Of a DNA stretch of 64,000 nt, positions 57,425 through 64,000 are shown piece after piece; the stretch's first letter is position 1; every line of letters begins with the position of its first letter. The translations under genes were made by a program, and so were the position numbers. The notes beneath the pieces are model-generated. The model searched no databases and had not been told where the DNA came from. It saw only the letters and a list, made by a program, of their open reading frames with translations. The DNA is from Leptospira ainlahdjerensis. Its GTDB lineage: Bacteria; Spirochaetota; Leptospiria; Leptospirales; Leptospiraceae. The DNA is taken from positions 66,462 through 130,461 of the forward strand of contig NZ_JAFFPU010000016.1 of the NCBI RefSeq assembly GCF_016919175.1, in the 5' to 3' direction.

Positions 57425-59077
57425 TTATTTTTTCCTTGCTGGATCGAATTCATCTAACGTATTTGAATCTAATTCGGACTCGATATCACTTTGATTAAAG
57501 TATTCTTCGAGATCCTTGCTTTTAAAGTTTGAATCGACTTTAGCTTTAGGAATAGGTCGATTCTCTAAAATCAGAGGAAGAATTGTATTTCCTTTGCTCG
57601 GTTTAAATTGAAAAAGACTTAGCGAATCTGGTTGCATACCGGAGACCCATTCTAATTCATAAACGGAAGTGCAATACTTTCCAATTGCATCTACTAACTT
57701 TTCCTGTGCCCCGACCAATTCGGTTTCCGCAAATAATATATCCGCTCTTTTTGCGTCACCAACTTGCAATTTTGTAGACATCAGTCTCATACTTTCATAG
57801 CGAAAGTAGACCATACCGCTTCCGATTTTGATTAAATCGTAAGATTCAAAAACTGAATCCCCCGCTTTTTCTACTTCTATTGCAATAGATTGCTCTAATC
57901 TTTTTTTTTCGGCTAATGAGTCGCCCAACCTAATTTTACTTTCCATAACCTTTCTTGAATAACTCATACTATCTAAAATTTGAAGATTATTTGTGGTTGC
58001 GGCGTTGAAGTTGGGATTGACTGTGCCTGCGAAACCGGTGCTCGCCTGGTTATTATAGCGCATCCCTAAATTTTCGGTGGTAGTATTCGTTGATCCGCCT
58101 AACGGGAATGTTACTTTCAGATTCACATTCCACGTATCGTTTTGTAACGGATAGTTAACTCCGGTTCTCCCATAGGATCCGCCAACGGATACTTGTGGAA
58201 TCCAGGCGTTTTCAGCTAACTCTCTTTCCTTAGCTAATTTTTTGTTATTAATTTTTATTTTGAGAATCTCAGATCGTTCATTCTGAGCATTTTGAATTAA
58301 CTTTTCTTTTTTGAATTCAGGATTTTGAATATAGAAATCGGTTAGCAAATTGCCTTCAATTTCGATTTCAGAAATATAGTCCAGGCTCATCGCTAATTTT
58401 AAATCGTTTTTTGCTTTGAGATATTCATTGATCGATTTTACTAAGGCAAATTCTATTTCTTGTAATCTTGATGCGACGCTTAATACTTGAATTTGCGTTG
58501 TGAATCCTAATTTTGATTCCAGTTTCGCCAATCGAAGTTGTTCTTTGGCTCGTTCGACAGATTTTTTGTTGAGTGCAACTTTTGCTAAAGCTACTAGAGT
58601 GTTTATAAAACTTTTTTGAACCTCGAGTTTTACCTTCGAAGAAGTGATCTTGAAGTCTTCTCTCGTAAGGGTTTCCTCTAATTTTGCGATATCTAAATCT
58701 AACTTTTTTTTCCCTCCATCGTAAATAATTTGATCAACATTTAGTAAGATTGCGTTGTAGATATAATCGCTCGAGTCTTGTATTATATACTTTTGTCTCG
58801 TAACATTTAATCCTAAAGTTGGAAGAAGATCCCTCCACCTTTCGGCAATCAATTCTTTAACAGCGGCATTTTTATTCTTAATGGAGAGTAGCATATAATA
58901 ATTGGTTAAAGCAATTTGAGTAGCCGTTTCCAAGTTTATTCTCATGGTGCGTTTTTCAGATGCATACAAACCGGTAGATAAAAAAATAAAGTATACGATA
59001 ACGACAGAAAGAGAAATTAGCTTAAATATTTTACTCTTAATTAAACTCGGATCGTTCGGCACGGTTAGTTTCATCAT
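57425..59077 (-). CDS. TolC-family outer-membrane efflux protein
   Basis: A 550-residue outer-membrane factor. The signal peptide is within residues 15-40 ([20 protein letters not shown]), followed by two OEP repeats of long helices and barrel strands. [17 protein letters not shown] and [20 protein letters not shown] are barrel strands, and the coiled-coil helices are rich in Glu and Lys. The double ATG at 59077/59074 is the best start; a TTG at 59137 is possible. It heads the eight-gene export operon, and the 886 bases upstream should hold its promoter. Confidence 0.88.
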   Translation of the reverse strand: MMKLTVPNDPSLIKSKIFKLISLSVVIVYFIFLSTGLYASEKRTMRINLETATQIALTNYYMLLSIKNKNAAVKELIAERWRDLLPTLGLNVTRQKYIIQDSSDYIYNAILLNVDQIIYDGGKKKLDLDIAKLEETLTREDFKITSSKVKLEVQKSFINTLVALAKVALNKKSVERAKEQLRLAKLESKLGFTTQIQVLSVASRLQEIEFALVKSINEYLKAKNDLKLAMSLDYISEIEIEGNLLTDFYIQNPEFKKEKLIQNAQNERSEILKIKINNKKLAKERELAENAWIPQVSVGGSYGRTGVNYPLQNDTWNVNLKVTFPLGGSTNTTTENLGMRYNNQASTGFAGTVNPNFNAATTNNLQILDSMSYSRKVMESKIRLGDSLAEKKRLEQSIAIEVEKAGDSVFESYDLIKIGSGMVYFRYESMRLMSTKLQVGDAKRADILFAETELVGAQEKLVDAIGKYCTSVYELEWVSGMQPDSLSLFQFKPSKGNTILPLILENRPIPKAKVDSNFKSKDLEEYFNQSDIESELDSNTLDEFDPARKK

Positions 59078-59963
59078 TAATTCAATTGTAGAAGATCTCT
59101 TTGTTAATATTCTTGATTGGCAAAAACCTATTCTCAATCAAACCAAACCTAAATAAAAGCTTGAGTGTATCTTTTATCTTTTTCTTGCAGGCCAAGTTTG
59201 GTTTTGAATGAACTTGTCCCTTTTAACTTCTCACTCTTTGAGGTTTTTGATGAAGAGTGATGTAGTTGAGAATGCCAACAGCTTTCTAATGTTTTCATTT
59301 TGAACAAATATAACATGAGGTCTCGTTAATTCTCCATGATTGTAACAATTGTGATATTATGTCATAAAAAAAATCACAAAAACGTCTTTACGTCAAGTGC
59401 CAACATTGGGAAGTTTTAGTCAAGACAGTTCTATTTGTGAAGGAATCGAGTGGGTGGTGGTGAATACTATCAAAAACATTTACTGCTAAAGAATATCGGG
59501 TGTTTACTAACGTTAATTGATTCGGATTTTATATTTAACTTAGTTTTTCAAGGAAGGGTTATTGTAGGCTTTGATAAATTATAAAATGACATATATTTTT
59601 GAAAATGTATGAGTTTTTCCCATTCAGATTCCTTGTTAAATACAGGAACGACCTTTTTAATTGCGATTTAACTCTGAATTACTTTGAATTCAGTTTAATG
59701 ATCTTATAGAATGGGAAGGAATCTTGAAAGATCGGTCTATTTTAATGAAGGACCTATCTTTGCTAGGATTAGTTGTTTAGGGATAAATTATTTCAGAATC
59801 GAAAGATTGAACTTTTTAGTAAGTAAGAAAATGAATCATTCTCATGCACCTCCGCGGTCACGGGTTGCTATCAATTCGCAATTTTGAAAAAATTAATTTC
59901 CGATTATAAAAGTCGCATAGCCTAAGTAGTAAACAAAGTATTGAAATAAAATTCTACAGAATT
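59078..59963. other. AT-rich leader region of the export operon
   Basis: No gene was found. A hairpin with 8-bp perfect arms, TCACTCTT (59231-59238) and AAGAGTGA (59253-59260), extends outward with mismatches to about 15 pairs. A 31-bp motif related to the start of the XRE gene at 61688-62125 lies at 59349-59379. The region between 59400 and 59960 shows nothing I can name. Confidence 0.5.
59349..59379 (+). promoter_or_regulatory. TTGTGAT-N17-ATCACAA motif
   Basis: Perfect 7-base arms with a 17-base spacer, 272 bases upstream of tolC. The spacer begins ATTATGTCA, nearly the same as the reverse complement of the motif over the start of the second XRE regulator (62104-62134). Confidence 0.5.
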
Positions 59964-60356
59964 TTATTTGGAATGCTTTCTTACCAAGCTCAAGAGAAGG
60001 GTGCGGGCAAGTTGAAATTCGTTTTTTGGTAAATTCGATAAAATTATTAAGAGTTCTCGCAGAGGCTTATTTGATAAAATTTTTTTAAATAGATTAATTT
60101 CTGCTTCGTTATAGGGATTGGCCATGCGGAAATTTGTGTGTGACGTCCTCATAGGGAGATTGCCGCTTAGAATCCACTCTCGCCTAAATCCATGAACCAT
60201 TTCAATCGTAATAGCCGCATCTTCCGGAATTGGAAATCGCCCGCTTAACCATCCGCTTATGGTCTGTTTGGACTTACCTATGGTCTCTCCAAATTCTTTT
60301 TGATTACCTTTAAATTGAGTTAGGATAATTTTTAGTCTTTTTTTTTGGTTGTTCAA
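59964..60356 (-). CDS. XRE/CI-like transcriptional regulator
   Basis: A 130-residue protein with a phage-repressor-type helix-turn-helix: [20 protein letters not shown], then [21 protein letters not shown], and W-I-L-S-G-N-L-P, the WLxxGxG motif of CI-like proteins. The C-terminal 50 residues are helical and may dimerise it. The start is TTG at 60356; no other start precedes the helix-turn-helix. A 33-bp palindrome lies just upstream, as expected for an autoregulated repressor. Confidence 0.75.
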   Translation of the reverse strand: MNNQKKRLKIILTQFKGNQKEFGETIGKSKQTISGWLSGRFPIPEDAAITIEMVHGFRREWILSGNLPMRTSHTNFRMANPYNEAEINLFKKILSNKPLRELLIILSNLPKNEFQLARTLLLSLVRKHSK

Positions 60357-60383
60357 ATTGTGTCCGAAAATAATACTTTTTAT

Positions 60384-60416
60384 TTCAGTATGGTATTAAA
60401 ATAATACCATACTGAA
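60384..60416. promoter_or_regulatory. 33-bp palindrome, probable operator of the XRE regulator
   Basis: TTCAGTATGGTATTA-AAA-TAATACCATACTGAA has perfect 15-base arms and begins 28 bases upstream of the regulator's start codon, over the expected promoter. Confidence 0.75.
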
Positions 60417-60425
60417 GATTCAGGC

Positions 60426-60469
60426 TGTTGATTTCTCTAAATGGCTAAAAGGTCATTTAGAAATCAACA
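60426..60469. other. long stem-loop in the XRE/7TM divergent region
   Basis: TGTTGATTTCTCTAAATG (60426-60443) pairs with CATTTAGAAATCAACA (60454-60469), with a two-base bulge and a ten-base loop. The 16-bp stem has no adjacent T-run. The remaining DNA to 60780 shows nothing else. Confidence 0.5.
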
Positions 60470-60780
60470 TAAAAGTCCCTAATTTTGGGAGGTTCTGTTC
60501 GGGATTTTTAATAGATATTTTGTCAGTTCTTGGAATGAGAAAAAATTGCGAAATTTGTTTAAGATTGCGAAAGATAAAAACTGGAGTTCGATTCAATCAA
60601 GCTTTATATCTTAAAGTTCGGGGTCGGGTTTATTTTTTTTAGATGCATTAACAGTATTTCATAAACTGATCAGACTTACTTATGAATTTTATGGGAATTA
60701 TAGCTTAAATCAATGTGTTCTCAATTTTAAAAGATCGAGACTGATTGGAAAAACGAAAATCTTAAATCTACGTGGTTATT

Positions 60781-61686
60781 ATGAATCCTGATTTTTACAT
60801 TCCGGCTTTTGCAGGTATATCGCATTTTTTCTTCGGTATCTATGTTTTTAGATTAAGGCCAAGGCAATCGGTTCAGACAATATTCTTCCTATTAAATTTG
60901 TTACTTTCTCTTTGGATGTTGATCCAAGCGGTGAGAGGATTTCTACCGCTTTCATTCAGAAATCTTGCTCTGAATTTAACTTTTCTTCCCATCTCCTTTG
61001 CGCCGTTTACTTTGTATGTTCTGTTTAAGAAAATTGAAGATAAAGATAAAGGGATCCCCTTTTGGACTTTGATTTTGAGCTTTTTCGGATCAGTTTGTAT
61101 TGTTTATACCTGTGTTTCTCAGAAAATGGCTACTTTAAAAGATCCGGAAAATTTCGTTTTTGATCTTAACCTAAACTATCACCTTTTAGTTATGTATCTA
61201 TGTTTTTGGATGTTTTTGGCGATTACTACTGTTACACGAACGATGTTGGTAAAACGAGGAGATTTTAAAGTAAGGTTATTTTTGGTTTTATTAGGAGCTG
61301 CACTCGTTTTACCTATTACGACTGCTTTTGTGTATTTTCTTCCGTTACTTGGAATATATAAACCATATCTATCTTCGGTCGGGTTAATCTTTGCTTCGAT
61401 CCTTTGGGCAGTTGCAATTCTTCATTATGACGCTTTTAAGATTAAAGAAGAAGTTCTGAAAGGCAAGGAGGTTCTTTTGTTGAATAGGGCTGCCTCGCTC
61501 GGTTTTTTGAAACTTTTGGAGAAATTGGATCCCATGAGATTTGTTCAAAAGAGCGCTCATGAAAAAGAAGAGATCACAAAACAAATCCTTATACAGGACT
61601 ATAACCTAACAGTAAAGACCGGAGAGTTGTCGGTAGAAAAAAGAGCTCGAATCCTATCGAAAAAGTTCGGGAAGTATTTTAAGTAA
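60781..61686 (+). CDS. 7TM protein resembling histidine-kinase N-terminal 7TM domains
   Basis: A 301-residue membrane protein with about seven helices (for example FAGISHFFFGIYVF, TIFFLLNLLLSLWMLIQAV, NLTFLPISFAPFTLYVLF, FLVLLGAALVLPITTAFVYF and VGLIFASILWAVAILHY). This matches the histidine-kinase N-terminal 7TM module. The short cytoplasmic tail has no kinase or HATPase domain, so it is either a stand-alone receptor or truncated. The ATG at 60781 is preferred to the GTG at 60772. It lies between two XRE regulators. Confidence 0.65.
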   Translation: MNPDFYIPAFAGISHFFFGIYVFRLRPRQSVQTIFFLLNLLLSLWMLIQAVRGFLPLSFRNLALNLTFLPISFAPFTLYVLFKKIEDKDKGIPFWTLILSFFGSVCIVYTCVSQKMATLKDPENFVFDLNLNYHLLVMYLCFWMFLAITTVTRTMLVKRGDFKVRLFLVLLGAALVLPITTAFVYFLPLLGIYKPYLSSVGLIFASILWAVAILHYDAFKIKEEVLKGKEVLLLNRAASLGFLKLLEKLDPMRFVQKSAHEKEEITKQILIQDYNLTVKTGELSVEKRARILSKKFGKYFK

Positions 61687-61687
61687 C

Positions 61688-62125
61688 TTATTTATTTTTT
61701 GCGATTGCGATAATCATTTGATAGATTAGGTTTCTTGTCTCCGGCGGGACTTCTTTATAAAAGGAAATCATCGTATCTTCGGCCTTATCATTAGAAATTT
61801 TATTCCAAAGAAAATCTCTTTTTCTCATTTTCTCTACAGTTTCAGAATTTTCATCGTTGGTCGCGTTGATTTCGGGATTACCTTGCCCTTTCGTTAACCA
61901 GAGTCCGGAAATCCGGTGGATGTATTCTATTTCGGCCGCGATTTTATCTAAAAGCGGGCGTTTATCATTGCAAATATAGCTAATGTAGTTTTGAGATTTT
62001 CCAATAGAGGTTGCAAAATCCTGATCATTCATCGCTAAGATGTTCTTGATTGCATAGCGTAGCCGTTTTCCCGGTGTGGAAAAATCGATATTTTCTATTG
62101 AAATTGTGATAATTTTATTTGACAT
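61688..62125 (-). CDS. XRE/CI-like transcriptional regulator
   Basis: A 145-residue protein with a helix-turn-helix (MNDQDFATSIGKSQNYISY) and an LWLTKGQGNP segment matching the WLxxGxG motif of the neighbouring regulator at 59964. They look like distant paralogues. An extended polar linker and a C-terminal helix complete it. The ATG at 62125 lies inside the TTGTGAT-N17-ATCACAA motif. It converges with the 7TM gene, one base apart. Confidence 0.7.
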   Translation of the reverse strand: MSNKIITISIENIDFSTPGKRLRYAIKNILAMNDQDFATSIGKSQNYISYICNDKRPLLDKIAAEIEYIHRISGLWLTKGQGNPEINATNDENSETVEKMRKRDFLWNKISNDKAEDTMISFYKEVPPETRNLIYQMIIAIAKNK

Positions 62126-62134
62126 ATATCACAA
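62104..62134 (-). promoter_or_regulatory. TTGTGAT-N17-ATCACAA motif over the XRE start codon
   Basis: On the minus strand the motif reads TTGTGATATATGTCA and continues to ATCACAA; the ATG inside is the start codon. The same arms and spacer occur at 59349-59379 upstream of the export operon. Confidence 0.5.
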
Positions 62135-62394
62135 AGCGCCTTATTTATGTATTACCCGGAACCTTTATTGTTTATTGAAGGATAGACATAGGATCCTTAA
62201 CTCTTAAATACAATCCAAAATTGTAAATTATTAATTAATACTTAGTTATTTTAAATAACAAAAAAGAATATTAGGAATGTATGAATTTTCTTTTGCGGTT
62301 ACTTTTTTGAATTTCAGCTGGATAATTTTTAAAAATTGCAATGAGCGATCATCGAATCCAAGTAAGAAGCTTTAGTAAAAGTTAGGTTTTGAAT

Positions 62395-62766
62395 ATGTTG
62401 AAATGGTATGATTTCTATGAACTCGAATTTTCTTTAGGCTCTTTACCTAAATTAAAAAATAAGATTAGCAACGCTTCGGTTTGGAAGGAAAAAAAGGAAA
62501 AAGCTCCAAAAATACTACGACTTGAAATTTTTATACATAGACTGATCTTTAAAAAAAGAATTTTAACCCGGCGTTACGAATGGTCGAAAAACGAGCTAAA
62601 ATCTATTTTTTCAGAGAATTTAGTTCTGCAGAGTTTGTTAGAAGAGAGAGAAATCCAGCTCTTTCTGTTAGAAAAAGAAAATATTGAGATGAAAAAGCAA
62701 TTAGAGTTATTTGGGGCTTTGAAAATCGGAAGTAGTATTGAATTGAAAGTAGGATTTGGAGAATAG
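62395..62766 (+). CDS. small coiled-coil hypothetical protein
   Basis: A 123-residue Lys/Glu-rich protein. The middle is basic (KEKKEKAPKILRLEIFIHR), and the C-terminal half forms a coiled coil (LQSLLEEREIQLFLLEKENIEMKKQLELF). No family is recognised and there is no signal peptide. The start is ATG at 62395; a TTG two codons upstream is also in frame. It may belong to the accessory region. About 190 AT-rich bases without features separate it from the next gene. Confidence 0.45.
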   Translation: MLKWYDFYELEFSLGSLPKLKNKISNASVWKEKKEKAPKILRLEIFIHRLIFKKRILTRRYEWSKNELKSIFSENLVLQSLLEEREIQLFLLEKENIEMKKQLELFGALKIGSSIELKVGFGE

Positions 62767-62958
62767 ACTCGGTTCAGTTCGCAGAAGAGCATTTTCTAAT
62801 AATTTGCAAGTGAGTTTTGAAATAGTCTTTGAAAGGACTAGAAGAACTTAAAAAAACTTGTAAGTTTTATGAATCGGTGCAAATATTGTATTTTTGCTTT
62901 ATTTTAAGTTGAAGTTTGTAGTTATTTATTTGGGAAAAATATTTATCTGATCTGAATT

Positions 62959-63579
62959 ATGCTTAACGTTTCGAAATTTTATATCTTTCCTTTTGTAATC
63001 TTTTTTTCAACTGTAGGCTTTTTCAGTAATTCATTGCACGCAACGACACCTGCATACGTGGTTGAAGCTAACTTTGAATTCTTCGAAGAGTCTGAATTTA
63101 GGAACGCACTATCCTTTCAAAATTCTATTCCCGAAAATTCCAAAGTGAAACTTTCGGATATTAAAGTTTTGGAAGTTCAAAGTGAACGTTCTTTTGCAAA
63201 AGGCGAAGTTGATTTTTTAGGTCCGGACTTCCACTTTTTAAAATCTTTAAAGACGTTTTCTTTGATTCAAGATTCTATTTTTAAAATTGTTTTCTCCGAT
63301 TTTTCTTCGAACCGATTTGAGTTTTCAGATCCGAACTCTCCTTCTTTTTTTGTTTCTTTTTATTTCTTGGATCTTTTGCTTCCGGAGAAACATCGGAAGA
63401 TTTTTCCTTCCTTTGCTTCGTATCCGACTTCGTTCAAGGATCAGAGATTGATTCCTAAGTCGATTTCGGAAATCCGTCTTTCTTTTTCTCACAGCGTCAA
63501 TCGAAAACTAATGCGTTACTATGCGATTCGTTCGGATGGTCCGCCCTATCATTCTTTAAGTCAGGTGTCTATCGTATGA
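62959..63579 (+). CDS. exported hypothetical protein, first gene of a Leptospira locus
   Basis: A 206-residue protein with a signal peptide (FYIFPFVIFFSTVGFFSNSLHA, residues 7-28). The mature part is rich in Phe and Ser (FSDFSSNRFEFSDPNSPSFF) and ends RYYAIRSDGPPYHSLSQVSIV. I recognise no named domain. Its stop overlaps the ATG of the next gene by four bases (ATGA), so the two are translationally coupled and probably act together. Confidence 0.65.
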   Translation: MLNVSKFYIFPFVIFFSTVGFFSNSLHATTPAYVVEANFEFFEESEFRNALSFQNSIPENSKVKLSDIKVLEVQSERSFAKGEVDFLGPDFHFLKSLKTFSLIQDSIFKIVFSDFSSNRFEFSDPNSPSFFVSFYFLDLLLPEKHRKIFPSFASYPTSFKDQRLIPKSISEIRLSFSHSVNRKLMRYYAIRSDGPPYHSLSQVSIV

Positions 63580-64000
63580 AACAAGTCAATTCCCCTTTTT
63601 CCGGGTCCTCCTCTCATTTCTTTCGTTTTTCTCTCGTTCAACCGCTTTCGGTTATTTGGAATCAGTTACTTTATGAACCTTCGGTCGCTCGGGGCAAATT
63701 CCTGAATTCGAACCAGAGTTTGGGTCATAAGAAGTTCTTCAGTCCTTTTTTAAAACGTGCGGTCTCCGGTCTCTTACTCCTTACGTTCTTTTTTACTTTT
63801 ATTCTTCCCATTTCCGAATTTTCCGAACTCAAGGCGCAATCGGTCCCGCAACTAAATTCCACAAGAGCGTTTACGAACGCCGATCTACAACCTTATGTGG
63901 ACGCCGGAAGACTTCAAAACGACCAGTCTTCCTTTATGAATATTGTAAACGGCGGGGAACAGGCCGTGGAAGCTTCTTGGGAAGCGGCGGTGGACGCTGA
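63576..64000 (+). CDS. large exported protein, N-terminal part; probable TIGR04388-type Leptospira protein
   Basis: The frame opens with ATG at 63576 and stays open for 141 codons to the window edge. A long basic N-terminus is followed by a signal-anchor-like helix (LLLLTFFFTFILPISEF, about residues 66-82). Then come FTNADLQPYVDAGRLQ and GGEQAVEASWEAAVDAE, in the style of the very large structural proteins of Leptospira (TIGR04388, from memory). Only the N-terminus is visible, so the family call is tentative. Confidence 0.5.
   Translation, partial: MKQVNSPFSGSSSHFFRFSLVQPLSVIWNQLLYEPSVARGKFLNSNQSLGHKKFFSPFLKRAVSGLLLLTFFFTFILPISEFSELKAQSVPQLNSTRAFTNADLQPYVDAGRLQNDQSSFMNIVNGGEQAVEASWEAAVDA

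Overview
The window looks like chromosomal DNA of a pathogenic-clade Leptospira. The grounds are genus-restricted families (a spiro-SPASM radical SAM protein, a DUF1554 lipoprotein, a probable TIGR04388-type large protein at the right edge, a LIC12922-like parvulin), relaxed spirochaetal lipoboxes, and a housekeeping set with no classical operon structure. Codon use and base composition of the core genes suggest one of the higher-GC pathogens rather than L. interrogans itself; this is inference, and the species cannot be fixed from the window.

Layout. 1-13 kb: a methyltransferase, a SET-domain protein, a UPF0316 membrane protein, a serine hydrolase, crcB, prfB, and a valS-purD-hypothetical operon. 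13-25 kb: a TetR regulator with its operator, a fused cytidylyltransferase/PseG-like protein overlapping a spiro-SPASM radical SAM gene, a SurA-like parvulin, a chemoreceptor, lysC and a sodium:solute symporter. 25-42 kb: a TonB-dependent receptor, a haem-site (CxxCH) protein, yebC and ruvC, a rhodanese, coaX-birA, a DUF1554 lipoprotein, a thioesterase-thiolase operon with a divergent TetR regulator, a lipoprotein MsrB and a lipase-like hydrolase. These core parts carry at least five copies, plus one edge fragment, of a 148-160 bp intergenic repeat bounded by GTNGGAGTTCCNAC palindromes.

From about 42.4 to 63 kb the DNA is visibly more AT-rich and the gene content is accessory. A short plus-strand operon (ZAS anti-sigma-like, MORN and TPR proteins) converges on an eight-gene minus-strand operon of about 15 kb: TolC, a 1215-residue lipoprotein of about nine Ig-like domains, a lipoprotein, a TPR lipoprotein, an adaptor (MFP), two RND permeases and a membrane protein. 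The second RND permease has lost the TM4 aspartates of the proton relay, so the pump may be an asymmetric heteromer dedicated to this operon's own surface proteins. Upstream lie two CI/XRE-like regulators around a 7TM protein, with long palindromes. A 31-bp motif (TTGTGAT-N17-ATCACAA) at the start of one regulator recurs upstream of the efflux operon.

The last kilobase returns to a genus-type locus whose large second gene runs off the window. No rRNA, tRNA, CRISPR array or insertion sequence was recognised.
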